Below are positions 8,354 to 17,427 of a stretch of DNA of 64,000 bases, piece after piece. The DNA is from Gammaproteobacteria bacterium (GTDB taxonomy: Bacteria > Pseudomonadota > Gammaproteobacteria > DSM-16500): positions 1-64,000 of the forward strand of contig JAJPJH010000004.1 of NCBI GenBank assembly GCA_021324335.1, given 5' to 3'. The notes beneath the pieces are model-generated. The model worked only from the letters and a program-made list of their open reading frames with translations, did no database searches and was not told the DNA's origin. How positions within the stretch are numbered: position 1 is the first letter of the stretch; each line of letters starts with the position of its first letter. A program made the position numbers and the translations under genes.

Positions 8354-10984
8354 ATGAAAAAAACAACATCACATAAAACTGTCTTGGAAACCCTATTGGA
8401 TTGGTCAAATGATAGACCTCTATGGCAACGAGATGCATTGCGTAGAATTGTTTCAAAAGGTCGCTTATCTAATACGGATATTAAAGAGTTGGTTGAGCTC
8501 TGCAAACAAGGAATATCAGGCAATTATAATACCCAAATCAAACCCATCCCCCTAACAACAACTCATCTCCCTGCTAACCCAGATGAAATTGCATCAGTTA
8601 CATTGACCTCAATTACAGATGTTGCAGATGCCAATAATCTTGCAAGTGGACAGCTGCTTATCTTCGAACAAAATGGTATCACTATTGCATTTGGCAATAA
8701 CGCTACTGGAAAATCAGGCTATGTTCGAATTCTAAAACGTGCTTGTCGCGCACGACATTCAGGGGAAATACAACCAAATATATATGCCCAAAATCAAACA
8801 TATAAAAAAGCATCAGCAACAATCCACTATAATAGCGGCGGGACGCCTTCTTCTGAAAAATGGCAAGATTCAGATAATCCTCATCCGATATTATCAGCAA
8901 TTAGTGTTTTCGATAGCGATTGTGCTGCTGTTCATCTCAGCGAAGAAAATGAAATTGCTTTTCGTCCATTTGGACTTGATGTCCCAGACGAACTTGCAGG
9001 TGCTTGTCAATCTGTTAAAGAAATTTTAGTTGCCGAACAAAAGCAGTTAGTCAAAGACAAGAATCACCTTTTTCTAAGGCCCACATGGAAAGAGCATACT
9101 AGTGTGGGTCAAGTACTTAATTCTTTACAGCATGATTCCGATCTTCAAGCAATACGTGACTTAGGTAGTTTAAATGAAGATGAGATGACACGACTCAATC
9201 GTCTTAGAGAGGATTTATCTAAGAACCCAATGAAAACTGCGGCAGAACAAAAACTAAAAGCGGATAATATTAAACGACTTCATGACATGATGAGCACTTT
9301 TGAAAAAATCACTACGGATGATTCGTTCTCAGAAATTTGTTCTCTTCATAGTGATGCAAAATTAAAACGATCAGCGGCTACTATAGCTGCTAAAAAAATA
9401 TTTGCTGATGAACCACTTGAAGGTATTGGCAGTGACGTATGGAAATTACTTTGGAATTCAGCACGACGCTATTCGATAGAGATTGCCTATCCAGACCAGC
9501 CTTTTCCACCAGCCCAAGATGATGTTGTCTGTGTTCTTTGTCAGCAGCCACTTCAAGAAAATGCCATTAAAAGAATGGCATTATTTGACGATTTTATAAA
9601 AAATGATGCTGAACAACAAGCTCTGAAAGCAGAGCAAAAAATCAATGTTGCAATACAAGCGCTCACTAATTTACGAATAGATACGCGCACAATAAGAGCT
9701 AGTCTTCAGGAGGTTATTCTTCAAAATCCAGGGCTTGCAAAACAAACAGTTCGTTTTGTTGCTTATGCAAGATTACGTAAGTATAAGATGATAAAGGCAC
9801 TAAAAAATACTGAATCACCTGACATTCGAGGCCATCAAACCAGTCCTGTAGCTGATATTAAAAATCTTGAAATAACTGTTAGAAACTACGCTAATGAACT
9901 TCTAAAATCTGCTATGGATGATAGTAGAAAAAAATTAGAAAAAGAATTTTCTGAGCTTTCCGATAGAGAAATTTTAAGCAATATTTTACCTATTGTTACA
10001 GAAGAACTAACTCGATTAAAAAACATTAATTTTATCGAGCGATGTCTATCAGAAACTCTAACAACTGCAATTACTAAAATTGGTAATGACATAGCTGATA
10101 CAATCGTCACACCAATACTTCGGGACAGATTTCAATCAGAAATCGTAAAATTAGCCGCTGAAAAAATACGTGTTGAAATTGTACGATCTGGAGGGAAATA
10201 TGGGTCACCTCAATATCAGATTCGCCTTTTAGCAAAGCCAGATGCGGAATTAAAAATGATTCTTAGCGAAGGAGAGAAAACATGTGTTTCCTTAGCTTCT
10301 TTTCTAGCTGAATTATCAATTGCAACCCATAGTTCCGCACTAGTGTTTGATGATCCCGTGAGCTCTCTTGATCATCGTTGGCGTCAACAAATTGCAAAAC
10401 GTCTGGTAGAAGAATCTAAGAAGAGACAAGTTATAATATTCACTCATGATCTAGTCTTTGTTAATGACCTGATTGACATCGCAGATACGGAAAAGCAATC
10501 AGTTAAACCAATTACTATAAGTCGAGAAACAATTGGCACAGGGGTTGTTAGTCAAGGATTGCCATGGATAGCGCAAAGTGTTGAAGACCGATTAGACAAA
10601 ATAGAGAAATCTTTAAAAGATGCTAAACAAGCCTATGATAATAATCAAGAGAGAGAATACGAAGATAAAACAAAAAAGATATATAACGATCTTCGTGCTA
10701 CCTGGGAAAGAGCTTTAGAAGATATCGTATTCTTTCGCGTCATTCAACGCCACAGAGATTATATAAATGCAAAGTCACTAAAAAAAGTTTCCGTATTAAA
10801 TGCAAATGACTGCGATGTTTTTCAAGCAGGATTTAAAAAATGCTGTGATTACGTAGATGCTCACGATCCATCTAGTGGTAGAAATTCTGAAGCGCCTCCG
10901 CCACTTGCAGTGGGACAAGATATAAAAGCTCTTAAAGATTGGGTTTTAGATATAAGAAATAGACAAAAAGCAATTACAGTCTAG
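8354..10984 (+). CDS. large RloC-like ABC/SMC-type ATPase
   Basis: 876 residues. Walker A GNNATGKSG (about 115-123), ABC signature LSEGEK (637-642), Walker B ALVFDDPVSSLDH (663-675) and H-loop FTHDL are all present. Between the ATPase halves is a long helical region with CVLC (393-396), as in Rad50/RloC zinc hooks. The C-terminal part (about 770-876) contains RATWE and, further on, AHD, which recalls the Arg-x3-Glu...His triad of PrrC/RloC anticodon nucleases; that reading is tentative. Proteins of this type act in anti-phage defence. It lies 111 bases after the recombinase on the same strand; the ATG at 8354 has no strong ribosome binding site. Confidence 0.75.
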   Translation: MKKTTSHKTVLETLLDWSNDRPLWQRDALRRIVSKGRLSNTDIKELVELCKQGISGNYNTQIKPIPLTTTHLPANPDEIASVTLTSITDVADANNLASGQLLIFEQNGITIAFGNNATGKSGYVRILKRACRARHSGEIQPNIYAQNQTYKKASATIHYNSGGTPSSEKWQDSDNPHPILSAISVFDSDCAAVHLSEENEIAFRPFGLDVPDELAGACQSVKEILVAEQKQLVKDKNHLFLRPTWKEHTSVGQVLNSLQHDSDLQAIRDLGSLNEDEMTRLNRLREDLSKNPMKTAAEQKLKADNIKRLHDMMSTFEKITTDDSFSEICSLHSDAKLKRSAATIAAKKIFADEPLEGIGSDVWKLLWNSARRYSIEIAYPDQPFPPAQDDVVCVLCQQPLQENAIKRMALFDDFIKNDAEQQALKAEQKINVAIQALTNLRIDTRTIRASLQEVILQNPGLAKQTVRFVAYARLRKYKMIKALKNTESPDIRGHQTSPVADIKNLEITVRNYANELLKSAMDDSRKKLEKEFSELSDREILSNILPIVTEELTRLKNINFIERCLSETLTTAITKIGNDIADTIVTPILRDRFQSEIVKLAAEKIRVEIVRSGGKYGSPQYQIRLLAKPDAELKMILSEGEKTCVSLASFLAELSIATHSSALVFDDPVSSLDHRWRQQIAKRLVEESKKRQVIIFTHDLVFVNDLIDIADTEKQSVKPITISRETIGTGVVSQGLPWIAQSVEDRLDKIEKSLKDAKQAYDNNQEREYEDKTKKIYNDLRATWERALEDIVFFRVIQRHRDYINAKSLKKVSVLNANDCDVFQAGFKKCCDYVDAHDPSSGRNSEAPPPLAVGQDIKALKDWVLDIRNRQKAITV

Positions 10985-11087
10985 AAATAAATAAATAAAA
11001 AATAGCAGCCTCCGATTCAAACTGTTTTGACCATGTTGAATTGTAAGGAACAACTTCAACAAATTTTTCCATCTTCATTCCCGGCAA

Positions 11088-11693
11088 TTATTTAGCTGCT
11101 ATTTTGCTTAATATTAATTGAGCTTTTTCGACTTCCTCTTTTCGTCTTTTTTCCCATTTTTTTGCAATATCCTGTTTAGTAGCTTCTGGAAATTCTTTTT
11201 GAAATCGACGCATGAAATTTAAATACGCCCATTCTTGTTTTGGATTGGCTTCAGAATTTTTTCTTTTCAAATACTCTTTCTGCCAGAAATTCGCGAATTC
11301 TAAATAAGTTGGTGGTTTACCTTTTTGCCAACGTTCTAAAATCCAATCTTGTCCAAATGCAGTAAAATGAAAATGATCCCCAATTATTTTTTTGAGAAAA
11401 TTTCTTGTGGCAGTATCATTTTTATATGATCCACTCAAAATAGGTGTTTCAGCATGGAGAGGATATTTCTTTCCGCTTTTCGCTTTGGAAATTTCAGGTA
11501 ATTCTTTTGGTTGTAAAATTTTTCCTGTTACTAAAAAATGTTTTATTCGTTCTAATATCGCACCTTTTTTACCGCTAACTGGAATACTATGCTTATGGCA
11601 AAATTCTTTAATTTCATCCATTTTCATATAATTTAACGCATCAAAAAATTCTTCTTTCTGCTTTTTAGTTAAATGCTTGATTAGATCTGCCAT
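11088..11693 (-). CDS. SAP-domain protein with DUF6434-like region
   Basis: 201 residues from the ATG at 11693. An upstream in-frame start at 11735 would overlap the csaA gene and adds an unrelated leader, so the shorter form is preferred. A SAP motif is visible near residues 20-55 (MKMDEIKEFCHKHSIPVSGKK...RIKHFL), a helix-extended-loop-helix known for DNA or nucleic-acid binding. The middle (TATRNFLKKIIGDHFHFTAFGQDWI) and C-terminal half (PPTYLEFANFWQKE...WAYLNFMRRF) match the SAP/DUF6434 type of small bacterial proteins, whose function is unknown. It is last in a three-gene minus-strand run. Confidence 0.65.
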   Translation of the reverse strand: MADLIKHLTKKQKEEFFDALNYMKMDEIKEFCHKHSIPVSGKKGAILERIKHFLVTGKILQPKELPEISKAKSGKKYPLHAETPILSGSYKNDTATRNFLKKIIGDHFHFTAFGQDWILERWQKGKPPTYLEFANFWQKEYLKRKNSEANPKQEWAYLNFMRRFQKEFPEATKQDIAKKWEKRRKEEVEKAQLILSKIAAK

Positions 11694-11706
11694 AAATATT
11701 CGCCGG

Positions 11707-12048
11707 TTAAAATAGTTTTTCACCATTCGGAACACGTGGGTCCACTGTCACTAAGCACACCGATTTATTTTCGTCTGGAAAACCCACTAATAAGAACTCA
11801 GAAACAAATCCGCCAATATTTTTAGAGCCGAGATTCACACAGCCTACAACTTGCCGACCTATTAAAGATTGTGGAGTGTAATGTTCTGTTACTTGCGCTG
11901 ATGTTTGTTTAATCCCGATTTCAGTGCCAAAATCAACCCAAACCTTATAGGCGGGTTTCTTCGCGCGTGGAAATTCTTCAACTTTCACGACTGTCCCAGA
12001 ACGAAGGTCGACTTTTTCAAATTCTTCATACGATATTGTCATCATCAA
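11707..12048 (-). CDS. csaA: CsaA-type tRNA-binding protein
   Basis: 113 residues, the full length of a stand-alone tRNA-binding OB fold (CsaA/YgjH type). Typical segments are FEKVDLRSGTVVKVEEFPRAKKPAYKVWVDFG at the start, IKQTSAQVTEHY in the middle and GRQVVGCVNLGSKNIGGFVSEFLLVGFPD later, ending PRVPNGEKLF. CsaA is reported to bind tRNA and to have chaperone-like activity in Bacillus. It lies 5 bases after a GNAT gene and 13 bases before the SAP gene. Confidence 0.9.
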   Translation of the reverse strand: MMMTISYEEFEKVDLRSGTVVKVEEFPRAKKPAYKVWVDFGTEIGIKQTSAQVTEHYTPQSLIGRQVVGCVNLGSKNIGGFVSEFLLVGFPDENKSVCLVTVDPRVPNGEKLF

Positions 12049-12053
12049 TTCTC

Positions 12054-12530
12054 TTAAATATCTGTGCTCATCACAGTCACCGGATGATCAAATAATTGAT
12101 CCATTCCGATTTTCCCCCAGCCCAATTTGGAATACCAATCTGGTATAGTAGGATCAAATGCGAGCAAATAAATTTTGTTAAAGAAAAATTGTTTGGCCTG
12201 TTTTTTTATAGCATTAATCAGTGTTTCTCCTACCTTACGCTTTCGATAAGCTGGATCCACAACTAGGCTACCTAGCCATGGGGTTAGATCGGGTCTAATA
12301 CCATCATTTTCGCGTAGGGATGCCATGCCAATTGCTTTTCCGTCTAAACTAGCAACAAATGTCATTGGTATTTTATTTGTATTAGAGTGTCTTATCAGAT
12401 TTTGTGTCGCCCGTTCGACACTCGAATTAGGCACCCAAATTTTGCTGATTTCCTCAAACCAAAGATTCGCTAAAACAGGTATATGCGCTTGGCACTCTGT
12501 TAGTAATTTAATCTCAACTTTCCCACTCAT
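12054..12530 (-). CDS. GNAT-family N-acetyltransferase
   Basis: 158 residues. GNAT motif A is seen as LVVDPAYRKRKVGETLINAIKKQAKQF, preceded by the substrate-side strand FVASLDGKAIGMASLRENDG. The acetyl-CoA loop is slightly changed (R-K-R-K-V-G instead of R-x-x-G-x-G). The closing motif FDPTIPDWYSKLGWGKIG is normal. First gene of the minus-strand GNAT-csaA-SAP run. Acceptor unknown. Confidence 0.82.
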   Translation of the reverse strand: MSGKVEIKLLTECQAHIPVLANLWFEEISKIWVPNSSVERATQNLIRHSNTNKIPMTFVASLDGKAIGMASLRENDGIRPDLTPWLGSLVVDPAYRKRKVGETLINAIKKQAKQFFFNKIYLLAFDPTIPDWYSKLGWGKIGMDQLFDHPVTVMSTDI

Positions 12531-12649
12531 TTTCTGTCTCTTAGCTCAAAATTTACTCAAATCAAAAGCATATTGTAATGCTTGTTTCCTCTTTTTTCTG
12601 CGATAATAACGCCCAATTAAAACCGCATATAGGATACACTTTTAAGACT

Positions 12650-14119
12650 ATGATTTCAGAAAAAAACTTAACAACAGAATTCAATTGGTTAGATCCCATC
12701 CCCTTAATTCATGAGTACGAGAAAGGCTTGCCCTACCCTGTCCATTCTTTACCCAAAATAATTGGTGAAGCAGTCAAGGCTTATCATCAATATGGAAAAC
12801 AGCCTTTATCACTTATTGGGTGCAGCGCTATCGCCAGCATTTCGCTCTCATGCCAATCTTTAGCTAATGTGGCTCGAGATCGTTTATTAGTCAGTCCGAT
12901 ATCGCTTTATTTTTTGCTTATTGCTGAAAGTGGGGAAAGGAAAAGTTCCGTTGATTATGCGTTTAGTTCGGCTATTCGAACCTGGGAGCAACTGGTTAAA
13001 AATAAACTTGAGCCAAAAATCCAATTAGCAAAATCATTACATCAAACTTGGTTTGCAGAAAAGATTGGCATTCTTAGTCAAATACGACGGGGCTCAGTAA
13101 ATGGTGAATCTGTTAAAGAATTAGAAGAAAAGTACTTAGACATTATGGACAAAGAACCAATCATTCCTCTGTTGCCTCATTTATTTTTTGAAGATGCGAC
13201 ACAAGAAGCCCTTGTACAACAAATTTCTGAAGGCTGGCCAAGCGCCTCATTATGGAGCGATGAAGGAGCATTGGTACTGAATGGCCATGGAATGCAAAAC
13301 AATGTTGCAAAATTTGTTGCCCTTCTTAATCGGCTTTGGGATGGAAAACCATTCGCTTCGCATCGTAAAACCTCAAAGAGCTTAACTGTTACTAACCGAC
13401 GTCTTACCGTTAGCCTGATGCTGCAGCCATTAATCTTGCAACAAATGCTTGCTAAAAGTGGTGGAGTAAATCGACAAAGTGGATTTATGGCGAGAAGTTT
13501 AATGGCGTTCCCAGGAAGCTCTATGGGTGAACGGCTTTATCAAGAACCGCCAACATCTCAACCCGCATTATCTACTTTTCATGAAAGACTCATTGAGTGT
13601 TTGAATGAATCACTTATCCTAGATAAAGATGGTTGTCATGAATTACCTACTTTGCAGTTTTCTACTCAAGCTAAATCGAGTTGGGTGTCTTTTTTTAATG
13701 AAATTGAAAAAGAGCTCGCTGATAAATGGTCGACCATTAAGGATTTCGCCAGCAAAGCAGCCGAGAATACTGCTCGCCTGGCCGCCCTTCTCCATTTATT
13801 TTCTGGAAAACAGGGACAAATTAATCATGAAGAAATGCAACAAGCAATAGAAGTAATCCGGTGGCATTTGAATGAAACAAGACGTATTTTTTATTCTAGA
13901 CCAAGATCGAGTCAGCATGCTGATGCCGTCAAATTATTGGATTGGATTATTGATAAGTCCTTTTTAACTACTACGCCTCGTTTCCTTCAGCAATATAGTC
14001 CAATTCGAGAAAAACAACGAAGAGACAAAGCGGTTCAAATGCTGATTGATCATCATTATTTGTGTGAAACAAAAATGGACAATAAAACAACTTTAATAGT
14101 GAATCCGAGGATAGTATGA
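12650..14119 (+). CDS. DUF3987 (YfjI-type) protein
   Basis: 489 residues from the ATG at 12650; an in-frame ATG at 12578 would add 24 residues but begins inside the divergent promoter region. The N-terminal segment (LPYPVHSLPKIIGEAVKAYHQYGKQPLSLIGCSAIASISLSCQ) and the degenerate P-loop AESGERKSS (about 92-100) are typical of DUF3987 proteins. These resemble primase-helicase ATPases and are common on plasmids, prophages and integrative elements. Later parts (WSDEGALVLNGHGM, RLWDGKPF, RLTVSLMLQP, KAAENTARLAALLHLF) also fit. Exact function unknown. A 29-bp repeat follows 14 bases after the stop. Confidence 0.8.
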   Translation: MISEKNLTTEFNWLDPIPLIHEYEKGLPYPVHSLPKIIGEAVKAYHQYGKQPLSLIGCSAIASISLSCQSLANVARDRLLVSPISLYFLLIAESGERKSSVDYAFSSAIRTWEQLVKNKLEPKIQLAKSLHQTWFAEKIGILSQIRRGSVNGESVKELEEKYLDIMDKEPIIPLLPHLFFEDATQEALVQQISEGWPSASLWSDEGALVLNGHGMQNNVAKFVALLNRLWDGKPFASHRKTSKSLTVTNRRLTVSLMLQPLILQQMLAKSGGVNRQSGFMARSLMAFPGSSMGERLYQEPPTSQPALSTFHERLIECLNESLILDKDGCHELPTLQFSTQAKSSWVSFFNEIEKELADKWSTIKDFASKAAENTARLAALLHLFSGKQGQINHEEMQQAIEVIRWHLNETRRIFYSRPRSSQHADAVKLLDWIIDKSFLTTTPRFLQQYSPIREKQRRDKAVQMLIDHHYLCETKMDNKTTLIVNPRIV

Positions 14120-14133
14120 CACCTAGGTACGGT

Positions 14134-14162
14134 ATCGCTTGCTACATTGCTACAGATGCTAC
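14134..14162 (+). repeat. 29-bp direct repeat, left copy
   Basis: These 29 bases match 33525-33553 at 26 positions, including the unbroken core TTGCTACATTGCTACA. The two copies are 19.4 kb apart in the same orientation and enclose the accessory cargo. The inner unit TTGCTACA is itself repeated. It may be an attachment-type repeat, or a conserved tail associated with DUF3987 genes; the first copy lies right after such a gene. Confidence 0.6.
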
Positions 14163-14287
14163 CTCTTAAAATATCGATTAGCTAAGCATAGCAATGCGAA
14201 TTATTGTTTCAATTATTATTCGATCAGAAGGGCCCAAGGGTAAGGAAGCTTATTGACTAGACCGACAGAACTTCCCCGTCAATTATG

Positions 14288-15076
14288 TCATTTATTGCCA
14301 ACCATAAAAATTCTTCTAAATGGTAACAATATTTTATTATTTATTTGCTTGGGATACTTAGTTGCGATGGATTGAATATATATTTTTTTAAACTGATCTT
14401 GATTTTTAGCGTCCATTTCAGAAAGCACCGGTCGTAATCCTGTTGCTTTGACCCAGTCAAAAATTTCAGGATAATCTGACATTTCTTGAAAATAAGTTGT
14501 TTCCCAAATTTGTAACGATTTCACAGAGCATTTGGTTAAAAGATCATAATACCAACTCAAATTATATAAGGGTTCACGTAAGACACCGTAACGCAATTTT
14601 ATTAGCAATGATTGCCATTTGGTATTGGATTGTAAAATATGAATGGTGACTTGGTGGGATGGAGAATGAAAATTATTTGGCATCTGAAATCCGAACATTC
14701 CACCAACTTTCAACTGTTGCAAAAGATTTGGGATTAGAATTTCATGATGATCTAGCCATTGCAATGATGCATTAGCAAAAATACAATCGATTTTTTCTGA
14801 AACTGTGAAATCAGCAATGTCACCATTTACAAAAAGAATATCAGGATAATTTGCTTTTGCATTGGCGAGCATTTCATCAGATGAATCAAGCCCAATAATT
14901 TCAGCATCAGGCCATCGCTTTTTTAATAAGATAGTGCTATTTCCAGGCCCACAACCCAAGTCATATACCTTATGAGGTTTGAATGAATCAGGAATTGCCG
15001 ATAATAAATCTTTGGCGGGACGGGTTCTCAAATCTAGAAATTGACTATAGCGTTCTACATTCCAAGAGTTTTTCAT
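14288..15076 (-). CDS. tam: trans-aconitate 2-methyltransferase
   Basis: 262 residues, the family length. The N-terminus WNVERYSQFLDLRTRPAKDLLSAIP is diagnostic of Tam, followed by the SAM-binding motif YDLGCGPGNSTILLKKRWPDAEIIGLDSS, and FANASLQWLDHHEI further on. Tam methylates trans-aconitate, an inhibitor by-product of the citric acid cycle, using S-adenosylmethionine. It ends 125 bases inside the right flank of the 29-bp repeat and is 13 bases downstream of the Sel1-type gene, which may share its transcript. Confidence 0.88.
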   Translation of the reverse strand: MKNSWNVERYSQFLDLRTRPAKDLLSAIPDSFKPHKVYDLGCGPGNSTILLKKRWPDAEIIGLDSSDEMLANAKANYPDILFVNGDIADFTVSEKIDCIFANASLQWLDHHEILIPNLLQQLKVGGMFGFQMPNNFHSPSHQVTIHILQSNTKWQSLLIKLRYGVLREPLYNLSWYYDLLTKCSVKSLQIWETTYFQEMSDYPEIFDWVKATGLRPVLSEMDAKNQDQFKKIYIQSIATKYPKQINNKILLPFRRIFMVGNK

Positions 15077-15089
15077 AGTAATTCATCAA

Positions 15090-16529
15090 TTAAAAAGGTT
15101 TTGGTTGTTGCTGATTTTCAACTTCAGAAGAATGATCTGCTGAGATATAACGATTATCAGCACCTAAAAACCTAAAGATTACATTAGAAACTCCTCTTGA
15201 AAATCCAGCAGTACCTGCCAATACAACAGCACGATCATTAAAATGTGTACGTTTACGCTGTGTTATTAGTTTTACAGTTTCTGCATCAAGACACAAGTTA
15301 AGACGTTCAGCAGCGCCAGGAATGCAATCCAATAAATCATCAAAAACATTATCTGGATTTTCCACGGATAATTTTTTGAATGTTTCTAATATAGGACGTA
15401 ATGTTGGATTAGCATAATTCATTTTGAGCAGCCATTCCGTTTCTATGTAACCCAGGCCGCGTAGAGTTGTCGCTCTTTGAAATGAGGTGATTCCTTCCAA
15501 ACTCATCCCTGAAAGTAAAGTAGAAATAACTAAAATACGGTAATCATCTGAATTTAGTGGAACAGCACCAATGACACCTCTCTGCATCGCCATATTGTAA
15601 AGTTGAAAAGCAAAATCAACATCTTGTTCTACTCCTCCTTCACCTTGGGCATACATTCTTGCCATTCCTGTGAGAGCAACTTCTAATCCCCCTGCAACTG
15701 CTCCTCGATAATATTTTAAAGCAGCTTCACGATTGGCTTGCTGCATTGCTCTTTCAGGATTTCGCCCATGAAATGTAACTCTAAATCTATCGTCGATGCC
15801 CATACGATGATTACCGCAGGTTGAATCAGCATAGAGAGCATTACGATACAGATTATTTGGATTAAGAGTTTGCCACATGGCAAAATAAGGAGGATCAGAC
15901 TCTGAGCCGTTACGAAACATATAGTAGTCAGTATCATCTCGTAATGACCATATATCGAAAGTATCCATCAGACACGAAATAAAGAAATAAAATTCCGGAT
16001 CAAAACTAAGATCTCTATATCTAGTATCACCATCTGCAGAATATTCATCTGGAGCTATTTGTTTTTGCATATCCATACATTGCTCAATTAATTTATCCTG
16101 CAATTCATTGCTTGATTCAACTATTTTTGGATCAGCTAAGCAATTTAAATAACTTTGCACCATACTAAAGAGAGAATCATTTACCTGCTCTTGATCAAAC
16201 TTTTGATCTTGCACTGGTTTTTTAGCTGAAGATTTTTGCTCTACATATTGACTTACAAATGAAGCGACTGCTTGGCTATCAGTTTCGAGATTTTTTCTCA
16301 TTCGTAAATGAAAATGATACGGTGATAATGCACAGGGTAAATTTGCAAGCCGAGCTTCAGCATCATCACGGTCTTTAGCTTCTCTTAGTGTTTGGATAAT
16401 TTGTAATGTATTTAATATATTAATGTCTGCAATAATTTCCGTTAAAGGTTTTGACCACACTTGTTCAAAACTGCTTAAAGCTGCTTCTTCTTTGCTAAAT
16501 TTTTTGAACTCTGTTGGTGTTGAAAACAT
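15090..16529 (-). CDS. Sel1-repeat protein, possible effector
   Basis: 479 residues, no signal peptide. One Sel1-like repeat is clear at about 268-318 (EAALKYYRGAVAGGLEVALTGMARMYAQGEGG...FAFQLYNMAMQRGV). The N-terminal half is helical and rich in charged residues; the region 165-260 has many aromatic residues and Asp/Asn turns (PEFYFFISCLMDTFDIWSLRDD). Sel1 proteins in Legionella and Coxiella often take part in host interaction, but there is no direct evidence of secretion here. I recognise no enzyme motif. Confidence 0.6.
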   Translation of the reverse strand: MFSTPTEFKKFSKEEAALSSFEQVWSKPLTEIIADINILNTLQIIQTLREAKDRDDAEARLANLPCALSPYHFHLRMRKNLETDSQAVASFVSQYVEQKSSAKKPVQDQKFDQEQVNDSLFSMVQSYLNCLADPKIVESSNELQDKLIEQCMDMQKQIAPDEYSADGDTRYRDLSFDPEFYFFISCLMDTFDIWSLRDDTDYYMFRNGSESDPPYFAMWQTLNPNNLYRNALYADSTCGNHRMGIDDRFRVTFHGRNPERAMQQANREAALKYYRGAVAGGLEVALTGMARMYAQGEGGVEQDVDFAFQLYNMAMQRGVIGAVPLNSDDYRILVISTLLSGMSLEGITSFQRATTLRGLGYIETEWLLKMNYANPTLRPILETFKKLSVENPDNVFDDLLDCIPGAAERLNLCLDAETVKLITQRKRTHFNDRAVVLAGTAGFSRGVSNVIFRFLGADNRYISADHSSEVENQQQPKPF

Positions 16530-16551
16530 AAATACTCCTATATAATATTAA

Positions 16552-16983
16552 TTATCTAACAATGTTTCTATCCCTGTTATAAATGGTTAGGCGAGTTTTT
16601 AGATTTCCTGTATGAAATTCGAAAAGATGATTATCATAATCATAAAAGTATAAGGATTTACCCTCCGATTTATTACGCTTCCTTCCAGGTAGAATAGTCA
16701 ATCCTAATGATTTAATACGGTCTTCTAAGATAGATAAATCGCTTTCATTTACCTGACAAGCAATATGATTGTATGATTTATCAACTGATTCACCTTCCAT
16801 GATTGCATCCCATAAACCAGCAATACGAAAAAATTTTTCTTTTGAAATAGAAAATGTACTATCGCCACTAGAATATATTTCTTCTGCGGAAAATATTTCT
16901 TTTAAAAATTGAGAGGTTTTTTCTAAATCTTTACACATAAAGGTAATATGACTTAAACCTTTGATATTTGTTTGTTGAGTCAT
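16552..16983 (-). CDS. fosX: FosX-type fosfomycin hydrolase
   Basis: 143 residues. FosX opens the epoxide of fosfomycin with water using a Mn(II) ion. The protein closely follows Listeria FosX along its whole length: GLSHITFMCKDL, AEEIYSSGDSTFSISKEKFF, AGLW, YNHIACQV and FYDYDNHLFEFHTG. Metal ligands His12, His73 and Glu122 are present, as is Glu49 in the place of the FosX general base (Glu44), which separates FosX from the thiol-transferring FosA and FosB. Gene sits in a minus-strand run of small accessory genes, not next to an integrase or IS. Confidence 0.9.
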   Translation of the reverse strand: MTQQTNIKGLSHITFMCKDLEKTSQFLKEIFSAEEIYSSGDSTFSISKEKFFRIAGLWDAIMEGESVDKSYNHIACQVNESDLSILEDRIKSLGLTILPGRKRNKSEGKSLYFYDYDNHLFEFHTGNLKTRLTIYNRDRNIVR

Positions 16984-16998
16984 TTTCCAAAATTCCGA

Positions 16999-17427
16999 TT
17001 ATGAGTAAATTAATTTACGCATGATGTAAGTTGTATATCCTTTAAAATTTTCAGGTAATATTGCAACAACGGAATATCCAATTTTTTCATAAAATGGTTT
17101 TGCTTGAAATTCGGCAGTATCCAATTGTATTATTTTACAGTGATTCTCTTTTGCAAAGGATTCTAGTTTTTTGAATAAAGCAGTACCATGCTTTTTATTC
17201 CGCTCTAATTCATGAATCCAAACGATTTGAACCATACACACTTTATCTAGAATTTCGCCTTTAATTCCGCCAAGCACGTCATTTTCATCGTTCGTTAAAT
17301 ATATTGTAAATGGTTTATATTCGTAGATACCAATTATTGATTCATTATATTGTTTTAATGATTTTCCAAGTAATTTACCAACCTTTTGCACTTCATCTGC
17401 GTCATTTTCTATATTAAATTTAATCAT
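16999..17427 (-). CDS. GNAT-family N-acetyltransferase
   Basis: 142 residues from the ATG at 17427, chosen because AAGGGAAA lies just upstream; a start at 17448 is possible. GNAT motif A appears as VQIVWIHELERNKKHGTALFKKLESFAKENHC, with loop R-N-K-K-H-G-T, followed by LDTAEFQAKPFYEKIGYSVVAIL. It resembles small GNATs of the PhnO/YobR kind, with no acceptor known. It overlaps the 3' end of the CPBP gene by 8 bases and precedes fosX by 15 bases, so all three are probably co-transcribed. Confidence 0.82.
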   Translation of the reverse strand: MIKFNIENDADEVQKVGKLLGKSLKQYNESIIGIYEYKPFTIYLTNDENDVLGGIKGEILDKVCMVQIVWIHELERNKKHGTALFKKLESFAKENHCKIIQLDTAEFQAKPFYEKIGYSVVAILPENFKGYTTYIMRKLIYS

